Of a stretch of DNA of 34,953 bases, positions 22,689 to 32,278 are shown piece after piece. The notes below the pieces were generated by a model. That model did not search any database. It had not been told where the DNA came from and saw only the letters and a list, made by a program, of their open reading frames with translations. The DNA comes from Clostridia bacterium (GTDB taxonomy: Bacteria; Bacillota; Clostridia; Oscillospirales; CAG-272): the NCBI GenBank assembly GCA_017461635.1, contig JAFTXK010000084.1, forward strand, positions 1-34,953, read 5' to 3'. The translations under genes and the position numbers were made by a program. The stretch's first letter is position 1. Every line of letters starts with the position of its first letter.

Positions 22689-22799
22689 TCAACCGAAGAT
22701 ATCACTAGCACCAACTTCATTATCATTTTCGCTGGTAGTAATGATGTCCTCTACATCAAGAAGCACGATATCCATTTTGGGAGCGATATAATTCTTCAT
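22689..22799 (-). CDS. Small peptide of the KYxAPxM...EDIITTS type (36 aa)
   Basis: Tiny gene with an excellent ribosome site (AAGGAGG, 9 nt before the ATG at 22797-22799). The peptide is MKNYIAPKMDIVLL followed by DVEDIITTS and an acidic, Asn/Gly-rich tail ending in GASDIFG. Peptides with this pattern (short basic start, AP-M, hydrophobic stretch, E/D-D-I/V-I-T-T-S) recur in gut Clostridia genomes as hypothetical proteins; this is from memory. No modification enzyme, exporter or immunity-like gene is adjacent, so a RiPP precursor is not supported. It lies 127 nt downstream of the LRR gene on the same strand and could be co-transcribed with it. Confidence 0.75.
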   Translation of the reverse strand: MKNYIAPKMDIVLLDVEDIITTSENDNEVGASDIFG

Positions 22800-22926
22800 T
22801 TCTCGGATCCTCCTTTTCTGAATATTATTCTGCGTACTTATATTCAATATATGCTGCAAGCTTTTTATCACAGCATAAATATTGACATTTAATAACTTGC
22901 TTTGGTATCAGATCAAAATACCAAGC

Positions 22927-25900
22927 TTATTCTGCTGCCGGCAAACCGGAATTTTCATGAATATTGGTAGCAGTTTCGGGAAGGTTAACTGTTGTGATAA
23001 GCGATGCACCGTTAAATGCCTGCTCAAGCACATCTGTGATTGCAGTGTTGGAGAAATCTGCAACGCCTTGGACAAAAGCTGTATCGCCGCAAGCAACGCT
23101 TACAAGTGCACTTGCATTCTGGAATGCCTGCTTTCCGAGAACTGTTACATTTTCGGGAAGACGGATCTGCTTAACGCTTTCATTTCCATTAACCATATAA
23201 GCGGTTGTGAGTTCTTCGATGCAGCTTACATCGATAAGACCTGCAACGGGAGTTGCGCCTATCTCGTAAACTGTATCAACACCGCAGGACTGGAATACCG
23301 CCTTTGCAGCCTTTGTAAGGCTCTTAGGAAGTACAACCGTCTTAAGCGAACGCATCTGATTGAAGAGCTCATCACCAAGCTCTGTGATGCCTTCCTTAAT
23401 AATAACGGTCTTTATCTTACCCTCAACATCGGAATTGAGAACGGGATTGGGCACTGCACTTGAAACAGTTTCCCAAGAAGCTTTGTCATATTTAGTAGCG
23501 AAGCCGGCAGAAAGCTGATTAACAGTTCGAGGACCTCCCCATCTTTCACTTTTGGGAATAGCGCCTGTACCTGTATAAACTGCCACATACTCATCATTAT
23601 ACTCATAAAGAGTAACCTTAACATCAGAAGCTGTAAAGGTAAGAACAGAATCAACATCTGTCTGAGTAACTACGGGAACATTGCTGAATGTGAATGTATC
23701 GCCGATCGCATTGCCTTCAAGGTCGGTCTGACCTTCAACAATTGCATAGTCTGTGCCTGCGGTAAGTGTTACAACACCTGCGCTGAGCGCATCGAGAGCA
23801 ATATTTCCGCTCTCCTCTGTGAGAACGCCATCCATATACATTCCGAGAGTAATATCATAAAGGCTAGCCTCTTCGGTATCAGTATAGTAGAATTCGATAC
23901 CGCCTTTAGCATTCTTAACAACGGCATAACCGCGCATCACGATATCAGTCTTGTAGCTTGCCTCGGGAAGCTTGACAAGAGAAATAGCAAAGTCTGTTTT
24001 ATCATCACTGCTGGTCTTAAGGATCTTATTAACGATAATGCCGTTTTTGTAAACCGCACTCTTAACGATCTTTTCGCCTGCAGTTACATAATCAGTACCG
24101 CTTACGTTGAGATCCATGCCGGATGCTGCGCTGTTTGCAGCGGTTGCTACGATAGCACCGTACTCAACAACAGTATATCCTTCAGCCTCAAAAGCATCGA
24201 TATCAGCCTGAGCTACGGAGAATACGCCGCGGAGACCGTTATAATTATTGACACGAACCGAATAGCCGTCAAAAGCTACAGGGCTCTTGGGATAATACTT
24301 AAATGTGATATTCTGGCAGATATTTTTATTTTCAGCATATCCGCCCGCAAGATACATAGTTACAAAGTCATCGATTGCTGTTCCTTCATAGATCTTGAAT
24401 GTAAGACCCTTACACTTCTGAGCGATCTTTTGAACACCGAATGACTCAAGATTTTCGCCCAGAAGGATCGTAGGTGTGCAATTTTGGAAGGAATCGTCAA
24501 TTGTATAACCACCGAATTTAGTAATATTTGTGAAATCGATAATGCCTTCAACTGCTTCATTACCTGCGATAACTACCGTATCAAGAGCATGATTATATGA
24601 AAAAGAACCTGAGCCGCTTATATCAGTAAGAGTTGCGGGGATCGTCATCTTTTTGCAATTGGTCAATTGAGACAGCATATAATTCTTTACCGTGGTAATT
24701 GGAGCTTCAATGATAACTTCCTCAACGTCCTTCTGGATTCCATGCTCGATCCAAGGCAGCTGAGCAACAACCTTGTCATTTTCAGTAGCTTTACCATTAT
24801 AAGAGATTGCATAGTCCATTTCAAGGACTGTTGCTGTACCGGAAATAGTCAGAACCTTTGTATTGGGATTATATGAATATGTAAGGTCGTTCTTTTCAGC
24901 GAACTTGCCTGTGATAATAACGGTCTGAACGTCAACCGTAATATTATTTGCAGTTGCCCATTCTTCTGCATAGGATTCTTCATCAACTGTAAGCACAACA
25001 TCGGGGCAAGCTGCAAATGCGCCGTCCTCAATAGCTGTGATATTAGAACCGATAACAACGGATTCAAGATTTGTGCAGCCTGCAAATGTACTTGCCTGTA
25101 TCGTTGTCAGAGCCTCACTCTCGGGGAGAATAACCTTCGTTATCTTACCGCAGTTCTTGAACATATTAGCAAGCCATATTGAAGCAGAGTCATCGGTATT
25201 GATATTTGCTCCGGAAAGATCCGCAACACCGTCAGCGAGCTCGCCGCCGAAGGTTACAGACTTAAGAGCTGTGCATCCTTCAAACCAACCAATGCTGTCT
25301 GCCGATGTATTCTGCATACGCTGATCTGCGGCAAAGGTTACTGTTTCCAGATTTGTCATTCCCGCAAAGAGAGGACTGATTCCGCCTGAAGAGGAACTAC
25401 TGAATGAAAGCTTTTGGAAATATGCAACTGTAGCAGTCTTTACCTTGGAGCCCCAAACAGACTTAAACAACTGCCAGTTAGCATCATTGGTGTCAAACTG
25501 AATCCAGCCGGCAGCACCTTCTGCCTGCTTGATTTCAAGCGCACCGGTTTCAACATTCAGCGACCATGCGGCATGACCGTCGGATTCCTGACCTGTGGGA
25601 CTTGCAATTTCGGTGAGATCATAATATTCAATATTTACGTTTGCGCCCTGAACATAATTGCCGGATGTAACCTCCTGCAGGCTCTTTACATATGTTTCGC
25701 ACTCAGAGCCCTCGACAACTTTGAAGGTTACTTTCGTATCGGAAGCAAAATTCTTTGTACTTATTATGGGCGAGGATGAAAAATAAGGCATAAGAACTGT
25801 TATAGTCTTGCCCTTTGCGCAGCTCTCGAGACCCTGGCTGGTGCTTCCCTTCAGATTGCGCAGGTCGATAGTATTCTCGGGTGTTCCCTCGGGACCGAAG

Positions 25901-26382
25901 GTTGTGAGCTCCCACATATTAGCGAATGCCATTGAAAGCTTGGTCTTTAATGTGATGGCATTATCGGGGAGGATGAATGTATGCACATTATAAAGCTGAT
26001 TGAATGCACAAGGCTGAACAATATTAGTGATAGGAGCCTCGATCACTACCTTTGTTACAGCATCTTTATAAGCATACCACGGAACTGTATCAGCCCCCAT
26101 TTTATCCCAAGCAGCGCCGGAATTGAAAGTAAGGGTAGTTTCGGTACCTGTGATAGTAAGGACTGTTTCTGTTTTTTCACCCTCGGTGACCTGATCGACA
26201 GTCCATTTAAGGTCTGTTCCCTCAGTGCCTTCAAAGGCTGTTTCGCCATCCTCGCCATACATTTGAACCCAACCGGATGCGGGATATGTAAGCTCGGAAG
26301 CGGCAGCTCCAAAAGCGAACACAACCGTAAGAACGGTGATTACAGCAAGGAAAATCAAAGATTTTCTTAACGTAAGCTTCAT
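22927..26382 (-). CDS. Secreted BspA-type LRR protein (1151 aa)
   Basis: Cell-surface or secreted protein with the signal peptide MKLTLRKSLIFLAVITVLTVVFAFGAAAS. Several repeats of a beta-strand unit plus BspA-type LRRs follow: PWYAYKDAVTKVVIEAPIT near residue 90, PWIEHGIQKDVEEVIIEAPITT near 550, and LRR motifs such as TFAGCTNLESVVIGSNITAI. Residues of about 700-860 carry the same domain (VNNYNGLRGVF, VVEYGAIV) found in the 1999-residue protein; GLR...EYG domains are frequent in Clostridia surface proteins. The last 200 residues return to LRRs and stop abruptly at NSGLPAAE, with no anchor and no propeller domain, unlike its larger relative. GGAAGG lies about 10 nt before the ATG. The function is unknown. 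Confidence 0.87.
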   Translation of the reverse strand: MKLTLRKSLIFLAVITVLTVVFAFGAAASELTYPASGWVQMYGEDGETAFEGTEGTDLKWTVDQVTEGEKTETVLTITGTETTLTFNSGAAWDKMGADTVPWYAYKDAVTKVVIEAPITNIVQPCAFNQLYNVHTFILPDNAITLKTKLSMAFANMWELTTFGPEGTPENTIDLRNLKGSTSQGLESCAKGKTITVLMPYFSSSPIISTKNFASDTKVTFKVVEGSECETYVKSLQEVTSGNYVQGANVNIEYYDLTEIASPTGQESDGHAAWSLNVETGALEIKQAEGAAGWIQFDTNDANWQLFKSVWGSKVKTATVAYFQKLSFSSSSSGGISPLFAGMTNLETVTFAADQRMQNTSADSIGWFEGCTALKSVTFGGELADGVADLSGANINTDDSASIWLANMFKNCGKITKVILPESEALTTIQASTFAGCTNLESVVIGSNITAIEDGAFAACPDVVLTVDEESYAEEWATANNITVDVQTVIITGKFAEKNDLTYSYNPNTKVLTISGTATVLEMDYAISYNGKATENDKVVAQLPWIEHGIQKDVEEVIIEAPITTVKNYMLSQLTNCKKMTIPATLTDISGSGSFSYNHALDTVVIAGNEAVEGIIDFTNITKFGGYTIDDSFQNCTPTILLGENLESFGVQKIAQKCKGLTFKIYEGTAIDDFVTMYLAGGYAENKNICQNITFKYYPKSPVAFDGYSVRVNNYNGLRGVFSVAQADIDAFEAEGYTVVEYGAIVATAANSAASGMDLNVSGTDYVTAGEKIVKSAVYKNGIIVNKILKTSSDDKTDFAISLVKLPEASYKTDIVMRGYAVVKNAKGGIEFYYTDTEEASLYDITLGMYMDGVLTEESGNIALDALSAGVVTLTAGTDYAIVEGQTDLEGNAIGDTFTFSNVPVVTQTDVDSVLTFTASDVKVTLYEYNDEYVAVYTGTGAIPKSERWGGPRTVNQLSAGFATKYDKASWETVSSAVPNPVLNSDVEGKIKTVIIKEGITELGDELFNQMRSLKTVVLPKSLTKAAKAVFQSCGVDTVYEIGATPVAGLIDVSCIEELTTAYMVNGNESVKQIRLPENVTVLGKQAFQNASALVSVACGDTAFVQGVADFSNTAITDVLEQAFNGASLITTVNLPETATNIHENSGLPAAE

Positions 26383-26485
26383 AACTATTTTTCCTTCCTT
26401 AGTTAAAAAAGTATATATAATCGGAACTCCATCCGAAAATATCCAGCAAAAGGGAACAGGGAAAAATCACGGGCATTAAACGCAA

Positions 26486-26504
26486 ATGGGTATAACTATC
26501 CCAT
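26486..26504. promoter_or_regulatory. ATGGG-N9-CCCAT dyad in the leader of the 1151-residue LRR gene
   Basis: The dyad lies at about +12 to +30 of the predicted transcript. Its TACCCATTTGC half (minus strand, 26482-26492) is identical to the one in the leader of the giant LRR gene (11286-11296). This suggests a shared regulator or RNA element. Confidence 0.45.
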
Positions 26505-26522
26505 ATTATTACTCATGATAGT

Positions 26523-26551
26523 ATCTTACCACAAAAACTGAGATTTGTCAA
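26523..26551 (-). promoter_or_regulatory. Promoter of the 1151-residue LRR gene
   Basis: On the minus strand TTGACA (26546-26551), 17 nt, TAAGAT (26523-26528). The leader to the ATG would be about 134 nt. Between this promoter and the pfkA terminator (26552-26674) I see nothing else. Confidence 0.75.
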
Positions 26552-26674
26552 CCTTATTTATAGTAACAAAACAACAAAAACACACAATATCTTGTGATTT
26601 TCAGCCTCCATTCTAAAATTTTACATTTTGTTAACAAAGCAGTGGATTTCTTATGAAAAACACAAGAAATACAG

Positions 26675-26728
26675 TATCGGCGCACAATATAGCTCCTTCA
26701 AGAAGATGAGCCGCAAAGTGCGCCGATA
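26675..26728 (-). terminator. Long-loop terminator after pfkA
   Basis: TATCGGCGCAC (26675-26685) and GTGCGCCGATA (26718-26728) form an 11-bp GC-rich stem with a 32-nt loop, 14 nt beyond the pfkA stop. The T-tract is poor (CTGTATTTC), so efficiency is uncertain. Confidence 0.55.
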
Positions 26729-26741
26729 TGGTTATATTGAA

Positions 26742-27812
26742 TTATTTTGCAAGTGCATTGGCAAGATCATAAAGCTCTTTTACATAAGCGGTCTTGCGGG
26801 CGCAGAACTCGCGCATTTCCTTTATCTGCTCCTCTGTAAAGGCATCAAGATCTCCGTCCTTCAGTTTCTTCTTATACATCTTATCAAGAGCGAAGGAATA
26901 ATTGATATCAACAGGAACGATATCGGAATCGATCTCGCAGACAACGAGATTGCTCTTGCCTTCAAGAAGAAGGTCAACAGCCTTTGCACCCATTCTGGAA
27001 GCAGCAAGACGGTCACGCAGAGTGGGAATACCGCCTCTTACAATATGTCCGAGCCTGTTAAAACGGGTTTCGATCCCTGTTCTCTCCTCTAATATTTCGG
27101 CAAGCTCCTCGCCAAAATCAGACTTCATTCCGCCAACGCCTTCGCTTACTATGATCTGGAAGCTTCTCTTGCCTTCAGCACGAAGCTGAATCATCTTCTT
27201 AATACAAGCCTCTACATCAAAATCGATCTCGGGAATAGCCACCGCAACAGCACCTGACGCAATGCCCGTAAGCAGAGCGATCTCGCCGCAATGACGCCCC
27301 ATAACCTCTGTTACCATGCATCTTGCATGGGATTCGCCCGTATCGCGCAGACGGTCGACCATTTCGATAACGGTATTCATAGCGGTATCAAAGCCAACTG
27401 TATAATCGGTTGCAGAAATATCGTTATCAATAGTTCCGGTAACACCGATGGTAGGGATGCCGTGGTTTGTCAGATCGGTAGCACCGCGGAAGGTTCCGTC
27501 GCCTCCGATGGCAACTATAGCGTCGATATGATGCTTCTTGCAGGTCTCAATAGCCTTTGCCATTCCTTCCGGTGTCTTGAATTCGTCACAGCGGTCGGTA
27601 AGCAGAAGAGTACCGCCCTTTGCGATGGAATTCGAAACATCGCGTGCAGTAAGCGGTATGACCTTATCATTGATAAGTCCGCTGTAGCCGCCAATTATGC
27701 CGAGAACCTCAATGCCGTTTTCAAGTGCAGTTCTTACAACAGCTCTTACACTTGCGTTCATACCGGGAGCGTCGCCGCCCGAGGTAAGTACGCCTATTTT
27801 TCTGAATTTCAT
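26742..27812 (-). CDS. pfkA: ATP-dependent 6-phosphofructokinase (356 aa)
   Basis: Glycolytic enzyme phosphorylating fructose 6-phosphate to fructose 1,6-bisphosphate in the cytoplasm. The ATP-binding LTSGGDAPGMN lies at the N-terminus. GGDGTFRGA and GTIDND with glycine at both discriminating positions indicate ATP use; PPi enzymes have Asp and Lys there. EVMGRHCG, a substrate/effector motif, and RLGHIVRGG follow. It is about 35 residues longer than the E. coli enzyme, mainly through a C-terminal helical tail. GGAGG precedes the ATG by 8 nt. It is monocistronic, with its own promoter at 27858-27886. Confidence 0.96.
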   Translation of the reverse strand: MKFRKIGVLTSGGDAPGMNASVRAVVRTALENGIEVLGIIGGYSGLINDKVIPLTARDVSNSIAKGGTLLLTDRCDEFKTPEGMAKAIETCKKHHIDAIVAIGGDGTFRGATDLTNHGIPTIGVTGTIDNDISATDYTVGFDTAMNTVIEMVDRLRDTGESHARCMVTEVMGRHCGEIALLTGIASGAVAVAIPEIDFDVEACIKKMIQLRAEGKRSFQIIVSEGVGGMKSDFGEELAEILEERTGIETRFNRLGHIVRGGIPTLRDRLAASRMGAKAVDLLLEGKSNLVVCEIDSDIVPVDINYSFALDKMYKKKLKDGDLDAFTEEQIKEMREFCARKTAYVKELYDLANALAK

Positions 27813-27857
27813 ATATTTTTCCTCCGGGGTATATTTCCTTTTTATAAATCAAATCAT

Positions 27858-27886
27858 ATTGTAATACATTGTTAAATAAAAATCAA
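27858..27886 (-). promoter_or_regulatory. Promoter of pfkA
   Basis: On the minus strand TTGATT (27881-27886), 17 nt, TACAAT (27858-27863), giving a leader of about 40 nt. Confidence 0.65.
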
Positions 27887-27963
27887 TATATTTCGACTTT
27901 TTACCATTAATTTGACTATAATTTTATTGAATTTTTATATTCTTTTTCATTGAATTTCCTGTT

Positions 27964-29121
27964 TTATTTCACGAAAGAGCAAAATATCAGCATTACTGCA
28001 AGAAAGCCGAAATTCATAAAAGAAAAAACAGCAAGATACTTTTTTCCCGATCCGCCATGGCTTACAAACTCCCTGAAGGTTATAAGACTGGCAAGGGAAG
28101 CGATAAGAGTTCCCGTTCCGCCGATATTTACCCCCACCAGCAGGTCGCGGTAATTCTCCGTGAACTGAGAGAGCAATATCGCAGAGGGAACATTACTGAT
28201 AAACTGACAGGAAAGCGCAGAGAATACAAGAGTATTCTTCTCCAAAAGGAAGGAGAAAAATTCTCTCACCGCACCAATGCGCGACATATTTCCCGCAAAA
28301 ATGAAAAAGGCAACAAAGGTGAGAAGCAGAAGATAGTCTACATCCCGCAGAGCCTTTCGGTCAAGGGCAATAAGAGCCGCCGGAATGAGGATAAGCCCCG
28401 TCCAGTACGGAATTACACGGAAAACAAGCACGACCGAAAAGGCAAAAAGGAGCAGATAAAGCACCGTCTTCGCCTTCGGCAGAGGTGCAAAATCCCTGCT
28501 TTTCAGTGAAAGCTTTTCGTTTTTTATGGGCAGACAGCAAAGAGCGATCAGCGTTACCGCAAGGGCAAAGGGCGGAAACATTATCCTCATAAATTCGCCG
28601 TTCGCAATGCCGTATTTTTCATAAATATATAGATTTTGCGGGTTTCCAAAGGGAGTAAGCATGCCCCCGAGATTAGCCGCTATATTCTGGAGCACAAAGG
28701 TGTACGCCATATATTTTTCCTTGCCTGTTGAGGACAGAAGATAATATCCGAGGGGCAGGAAGGTCAGCAGAGCCATATCGTTTGCGATCAGCATAGAGCC
28801 AATAAAGGTTATGCAAACGAGCATAAATATCGCCGATCTGGCATTTCCCGCAAAAGTGACTATCTTTTCCGCTATTTTAGTAAAAAATCTTACATTTTTC
28901 AGCGCACAGATCACCGCCAGAGTACAAAAAAGACAGGTGAGAGTTTTAAAATCGAAATATCCGAGATACTCTCCGTCCGGCGGAACTATAACGCAGGTCA
29001 CTGCCGCAAGAAAAACGGCAATGACAAAAACAGTATTTTTTCGCACGAAGTCTGCGATCGCCGCCGCAATATCATGGCGGCGGTGAGGCCGAACGTGCTT
29101 CGGGTAATAAGAACCAACCAT
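27964..29121 (-). CDS. ArsB/NhaD (ion transporter superfamily) permease, SLC13-like (385 aa)
   Basis: Integral membrane transporter with about ten to eleven helices. Signature loops are NLGGMLTPFGNPQN in the first half and QFISNVPSAILLSQ with VNIGGTGTLIASLAS in the second. The arrangement is that of the ArsB/NhaD/CitMHS and SLC13 groups. The N-terminus (HVRPHRRHD) is basic and cytoplasmic. The substrate could be an anion such as arsenite, citrate or sulfate, or sodium/proton exchange, and motifs do not decide. No clear Shine-Dalgarno precedes the ATG, so the start is uncertain. It follows the Nudix gene by 37 nt and is probably in the infB transcript. Confidence 0.85.
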   Translation of the reverse strand: MVGSYYPKHVRPHRRHDIAAAIADFVRKNTVFVIAVFLAAVTCVIVPPDGEYLGYFDFKTLTCLFCTLAVICALKNVRFFTKIAEKIVTFAGNARSAIFMLVCITFIGSMLIANDMALLTFLPLGYYLLSSTGKEKYMAYTFVLQNIAANLGGMLTPFGNPQNLYIYEKYGIANGEFMRIMFPPFALAVTLIALCCLPIKNEKLSLKSRDFAPLPKAKTVLYLLLFAFSVVLVFRVIPYWTGLILIPAALIALDRKALRDVDYLLLLTFVAFFIFAGNMSRIGAVREFFSFLLEKNTLVFSALSCQFISNVPSAILLSQFTENYRDLLVGVNIGGTGTLIASLASLITFREFVSHGGSGKKYLAVFSFMNFGFLAVMLIFCSFVK

Positions 29122-29158
29122 TTATTTTAATTGTTCACGCTTTCAATATTTTTATGTA

Positions 29159-29593
29159 TTAAACCTTTACGCCCTCTTCGCTCGCTATATACTGAAGAGC
29201 CATTTTGAGAACATGGCGGTCGTTTGCATGGTCAAGAACCTCATTCGCTCTCGAAACATCAACCCAGAATGCCTCGGCTATCTCGCCGCGTCGCGGGCAG
29301 ATCTCTCTTCTGTCGGTATAAGCAAGGAAATAGACTACGTCCTTTTCAACACCCTTTGCGGGGCTGTAACGAATCGTCTCTCTGAAGGCGGATCTGATCT
29401 TTATCCTCACCGCCGTCTCCTCAAAGACCTCTCTTTCGGCGGTCTCTATCTCGGTTTCGCCAAATTCCACATGACCTTTCGGAAAGGACACGGGACCTGA
29501 GCGATACTGCCGGATAACGAGAAGAAAACGGCGGTGGGGATCATCTGCGTCTCTGCGGAGCACTATGGCTCCGCAGGATTTTTCATATTTCAA
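29159..29593 (-). CDS. Nudix hydrolase (144 aa, TTG start)
   Basis: Cytoplasmic nucleoside-diphosphate-linked hydrolase. The Nudix box runs from G40 to V62: G-x5-E46-x7-R54-E55-V-x-E58-E59, with the final glycine replaced by alanine (A61). CGAIVLRR at the start and FPKGHVEFGE resemble the Ap4A-hydrolase-like subgroup, which cleaves diadenosine tetraphosphate; substrate is not certain. The start codon is TTG at 29591-29593, with GGAGTGA in front. It lies 15 nt after infB, where rbfA is found in many Firmicutes. Confidence 0.9.
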   Translation of the reverse strand: MKYEKSCGAIVLRRDADDPHRRFLLVIRQYRSGPVSFPKGHVEFGETEIETAEREVFEETAVRIKIRSAFRETIRYSPAKGVEKDVVYFLAYTDRREICPRRGEIAEAFWVDVSRANEVLDHANDRHVLKMALQYIASEEGVKV

Positions 29594-29608
29594 ATTCAGT
29601 CACTCCGT

Positions 29609-32278
29609 TCAGCGTTCGATCTCTTCCATGATGTAAGCCTCGAGAATGTCTCCAACCTTAATATCATTGAATCTTTCAAGTCCTATACCGCATTCATAGC
29701 CGGTTGCAACTTCCTTAGCATCGTCCTTGAAACGCTTGAGAGACGAGATCTTATCCTCAAAGATAACGATACCGTCTCGGACAACGCGGATCTGAGACTG
29801 ACGGGTAACCTTACCGTCCTGAATATAAGAACCTGCAATAGTTCCGACATTGGGAACGTGAATAGTCTGACGAACCTCGGCATGACCGAGCAGTGCTTCT
29901 CTGTATTTGGGTGCCAGCATGCCCTTCATAGCCGCGGTGATCTCCTCAATGCACTCATAGATAACGCGGTATGTGCGGACATCGACATTCTGTCTCTCAG
30001 CGCTGTCGAGAGCCATCTTATCGGGACGAACATTAAAGCCAACGATAATGGCATTGGAAGCCGCTGCCAGCATAACATCTCCCTCGGTAATACCGCCGGT
30101 TGCCGCATGGATGACCTTTACCTTAACTTCTTCATTGGATATCTTTTCAAGAGAAGCGCGAACAGCTTCAACGCTTCCGCCAACGTCTGCCTTTACGATG
30201 ATATTGAGATCCTTAACGCCCTCTGCGATCTGAGCAAAGAGGTCATTGAGGTTGGCTCTCGCGTTAGCCTTGAAGATCTCTTCCTTAGCCTTATCCTTAC
30301 GCTGATCCGCAAGGGTTCTTGCCATTCTCTCGTCCTCAACTGCCTGGAATTCATCGCCGGCAGAAGGAACATCGGCAAGACCGATGATCTCAACAGGAAC
30401 CGAAGGAGCGGCACTCTTAAGAGTTTTGCCGTTATGGTCTGTCATAAGACGAACGTGACCTACGGCACTGCCCGCAATAACGATATCACCCTGATGGAGA
30501 GTACCATTCTGAACAAGTACTGTTGCAACAGGGCCTCTGCCCTTATCAAGTCTCGCCTCAATGACGATACCCTTCGCGCGGCGACCCGGATTAGCCTTAA
30601 GCTCCTTGACCTCGGCAACGAGAAGGACATTTTCAAGAAGGTCATCAATACCCATTCTTGTGAGAGCGGATACGGGAACGCAGATAACATCACCGCCCCA
30701 TTCCTCGGGAACGAGGTCATAAGCGGTAAGCTCCTGCTTGATGGCATCGGGGTTAGCTGTGGGTTTATCCATCTTGTTGATGGCAACGATTATATCAACT
30801 CCTGCAGCCTTTGCATGGTTTATAGCCTCAATGGTCTGGGGCATGATACCGTCATCAGCCGCAACAACGAGTATCGCGATATCGGTAGCCATTGCGCCGC
30901 GGGCACGCATTGCTGTAAATGCTTCATGACCGGGAGTATCAAGGAAGGTGATGGGCTTGCCGTCGACCTCAACTCTGTAAGCACCGATATGCTGTGTGAT
31001 ACCGCCTGCCTCGCCTGTGGTAACGCTGGTATTTCTGATAGCGTCAAGGATAGAGGTCTTACCATGGTCAACGTGACCCATTACGCAGACAACGGGCGCA
31101 CGAAGCTCAAGGCTCTCTTCGCTGTCCTCGGTATCGTCAAAGAGCTTCTCCTCGATGGTGACTACAACCTCCTTCGTTGCGATAGCGCCAAGCTCATCGG
31201 CAACGAGATAAGCTGTATCATAGTCGATGACCTGATTTACAGTTGCCATAACACCCATCATCATCAGCTTCTTTATGACCTCACCCGCAACTACCTTAAG
31301 GCGCGAAGCGAGCTCGCCTACCGAGATCTCATCGGGAATGGTGATCTCAAGAGGCTTCTTCTTTATGGGCTGCTGGGGCTTCTTTATAAATTCTTCCTTA
31401 TTCTTGCGGTAAGGATCGCGGTTGTTCTGCTTTTTAAGCTTCTGCTTATCGGCGCGCATGTTATGAGAATCCGGCACAAAATTTTCAAGTCTTTCATCGT
31501 ATTTAGAAAGATCGACAGTGCTGGAGCGTGTGTCAACAACTCTGGTCGCACCTCTCTGGCTGGGCTGATTTACAGTGCCCTTGGGTGTCTGACCTCTGAC
31601 TATCGCCTGGGGCTGGAACTTAGGCTTTGGAGCACTGGGAACATAATCCTCGCCCATGTTCTGACCGAAGCGGTTATTTCCGCCCTTCTGCTGCCCCTTA
31701 TTCCTATCAAATCCGCCCTGAGGACGGTCGCCGTAAGGCTTGCGGTCGCCGCCGAAGCGGTCGCTTTGAGGTCTGTCGCCCTGAGGTCTCTGTCCCTGCT
31801 GTGCGGCAGGTCTCTGCTGTGTATTCTGAGCAGGTCTTGTCTCGATCTTCTTTTCGGGAGCCTTCTCCTGCTTCTTTTCTTCTTCCTTCCGGGGCATCTT
31901 TTGAGGTGCCTTTTCAGCCTTGACCTCGGGCTTCTTTTCCTCCGCCTTGACCTCGGGCTTCTTTTCTTCCTTAAGCTCGGGTGCGGGAGCACTCTTCTTT
32001 TCCTCAGCCTTTGCCTCGGACTTTTTCTCTTCCTTCTTCGCTTCCTCGGGCTTGACCTTGGAAGGAATGTATGTTACGCCGTCTATATAATCGTCGATAT
32101 TTTCGATCTGGTTAGCCTTGGTAAGAGAATCCATAAGGACGCCGAACTCGATAGCCTCAAGGGATGCCTGGCTCTTTACCTCAAAGCCCTTAGAGCCGAG
32201 AAGATCAGTGATCTCCTTGCCCTTCAGTCCCAGATCCTTTGCAAGTTGGTTTACCTTGAACTGATTGTTTGCTGCCAT
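29609..32278 (-). CDS. infB: Translation initiation factor IF-2 (889 aa)
   Basis: GTPase that brings initiator tRNA to the small ribosomal subunit. The start is the ATG at 32276-32278 (MAANNQFKV) with AAGGA 8 nt ahead; the frame continuing to 32407 runs into ylxQ. Order: an N-terminal IF2_N domain (residues about 1-55), a Lys/Glu/Ala-rich then Gln/Arg/Gly-rich linker (about 75-260), a second IF2_N domain ([16 protein letters not shown]), the G domain with GHVDHGKT near residue 400, DTPGHEAF and NKMDKP, then the C-terminal fMet-tRNA-binding domains. Length is normal. It belongs to the rimP-nusA-ylxR-ylxQ-infB operon. Confidence 0.97.
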   Translation of the reverse strand: MAANNQFKVNQLAKDLGLKGKEITDLLGSKGFEVKSQASLEAIEFGVLMDSLTKANQIENIDDYIDGVTYIPSKVKPEEAKKEEKKSEAKAEEKKSAPAPELKEEKKPEVKAEEKKPEVKAEKAPQKMPRKEEEKKQEKAPEKKIETRPAQNTQQRPAAQQGQRPQGDRPQSDRFGGDRKPYGDRPQGGFDRNKGQQKGGNNRFGQNMGEDYVPSAPKPKFQPQAIVRGQTPKGTVNQPSQRGATRVVDTRSSTVDLSKYDERLENFVPDSHNMRADKQKLKKQNNRDPYRKNKEEFIKKPQQPIKKKPLEITIPDEISVGELASRLKVVAGEVIKKLMMMGVMATVNQVIDYDTAYLVADELGAIATKEVVVTIEEKLFDDTEDSEESLELRAPVVCVMGHVDHGKTSILDAIRNTSVTTGEAGGITQHIGAYRVEVDGKPITFLDTPGHEAFTAMRARGAMATDIAILVVAADDGIMPQTIEAINHAKAAGVDIIVAINKMDKPTANPDAIKQELTAYDLVPEEWGGDVICVPVSALTRMGIDDLLENVLLVAEVKELKANPGRRAKGIVIEARLDKGRGPVATVLVQNGTLHQGDIVIAGSAVGHVRLMTDHNGKTLKSAAPSVPVEIIGLADVPSAGDEFQAVEDERMARTLADQRKDKAKEEIFKANARANLNDLFAQIAEGVKDLNIIVKADVGGSVEAVRASLEKISNEEVKVKVIHAATGGITEGDVMLAAASNAIIVGFNVRPDKMALDSAERQNVDVRTYRVIYECIEEITAAMKGMLAPKYREALLGHAEVRQTIHVPNVGTIAGSYIQDGKVTRQSQIRVVRDGIVIFEDKISSLKRFKDDAKEVATGYECGIGLERFNDIKVGDILEAYIMEEIER

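Noticed and set aside
22890-22920. TTGGTAT...ATACCAA hairpin just after the 1151-residue LRR gene as a terminator
   Set aside because: The stem is only about 7 bp and AT-rich and is not followed by a T-run, so read-through into the small-peptide gene is quite possible.
22689-26382. The small peptide plus LRR gene as a RiPP cluster
   Set aside because: No radical SAM, cyclodehydratase, lanthipeptide synthetase, peptidase or exporter gene is in the neighbourhood, and the peptide tail has no Cys residues.
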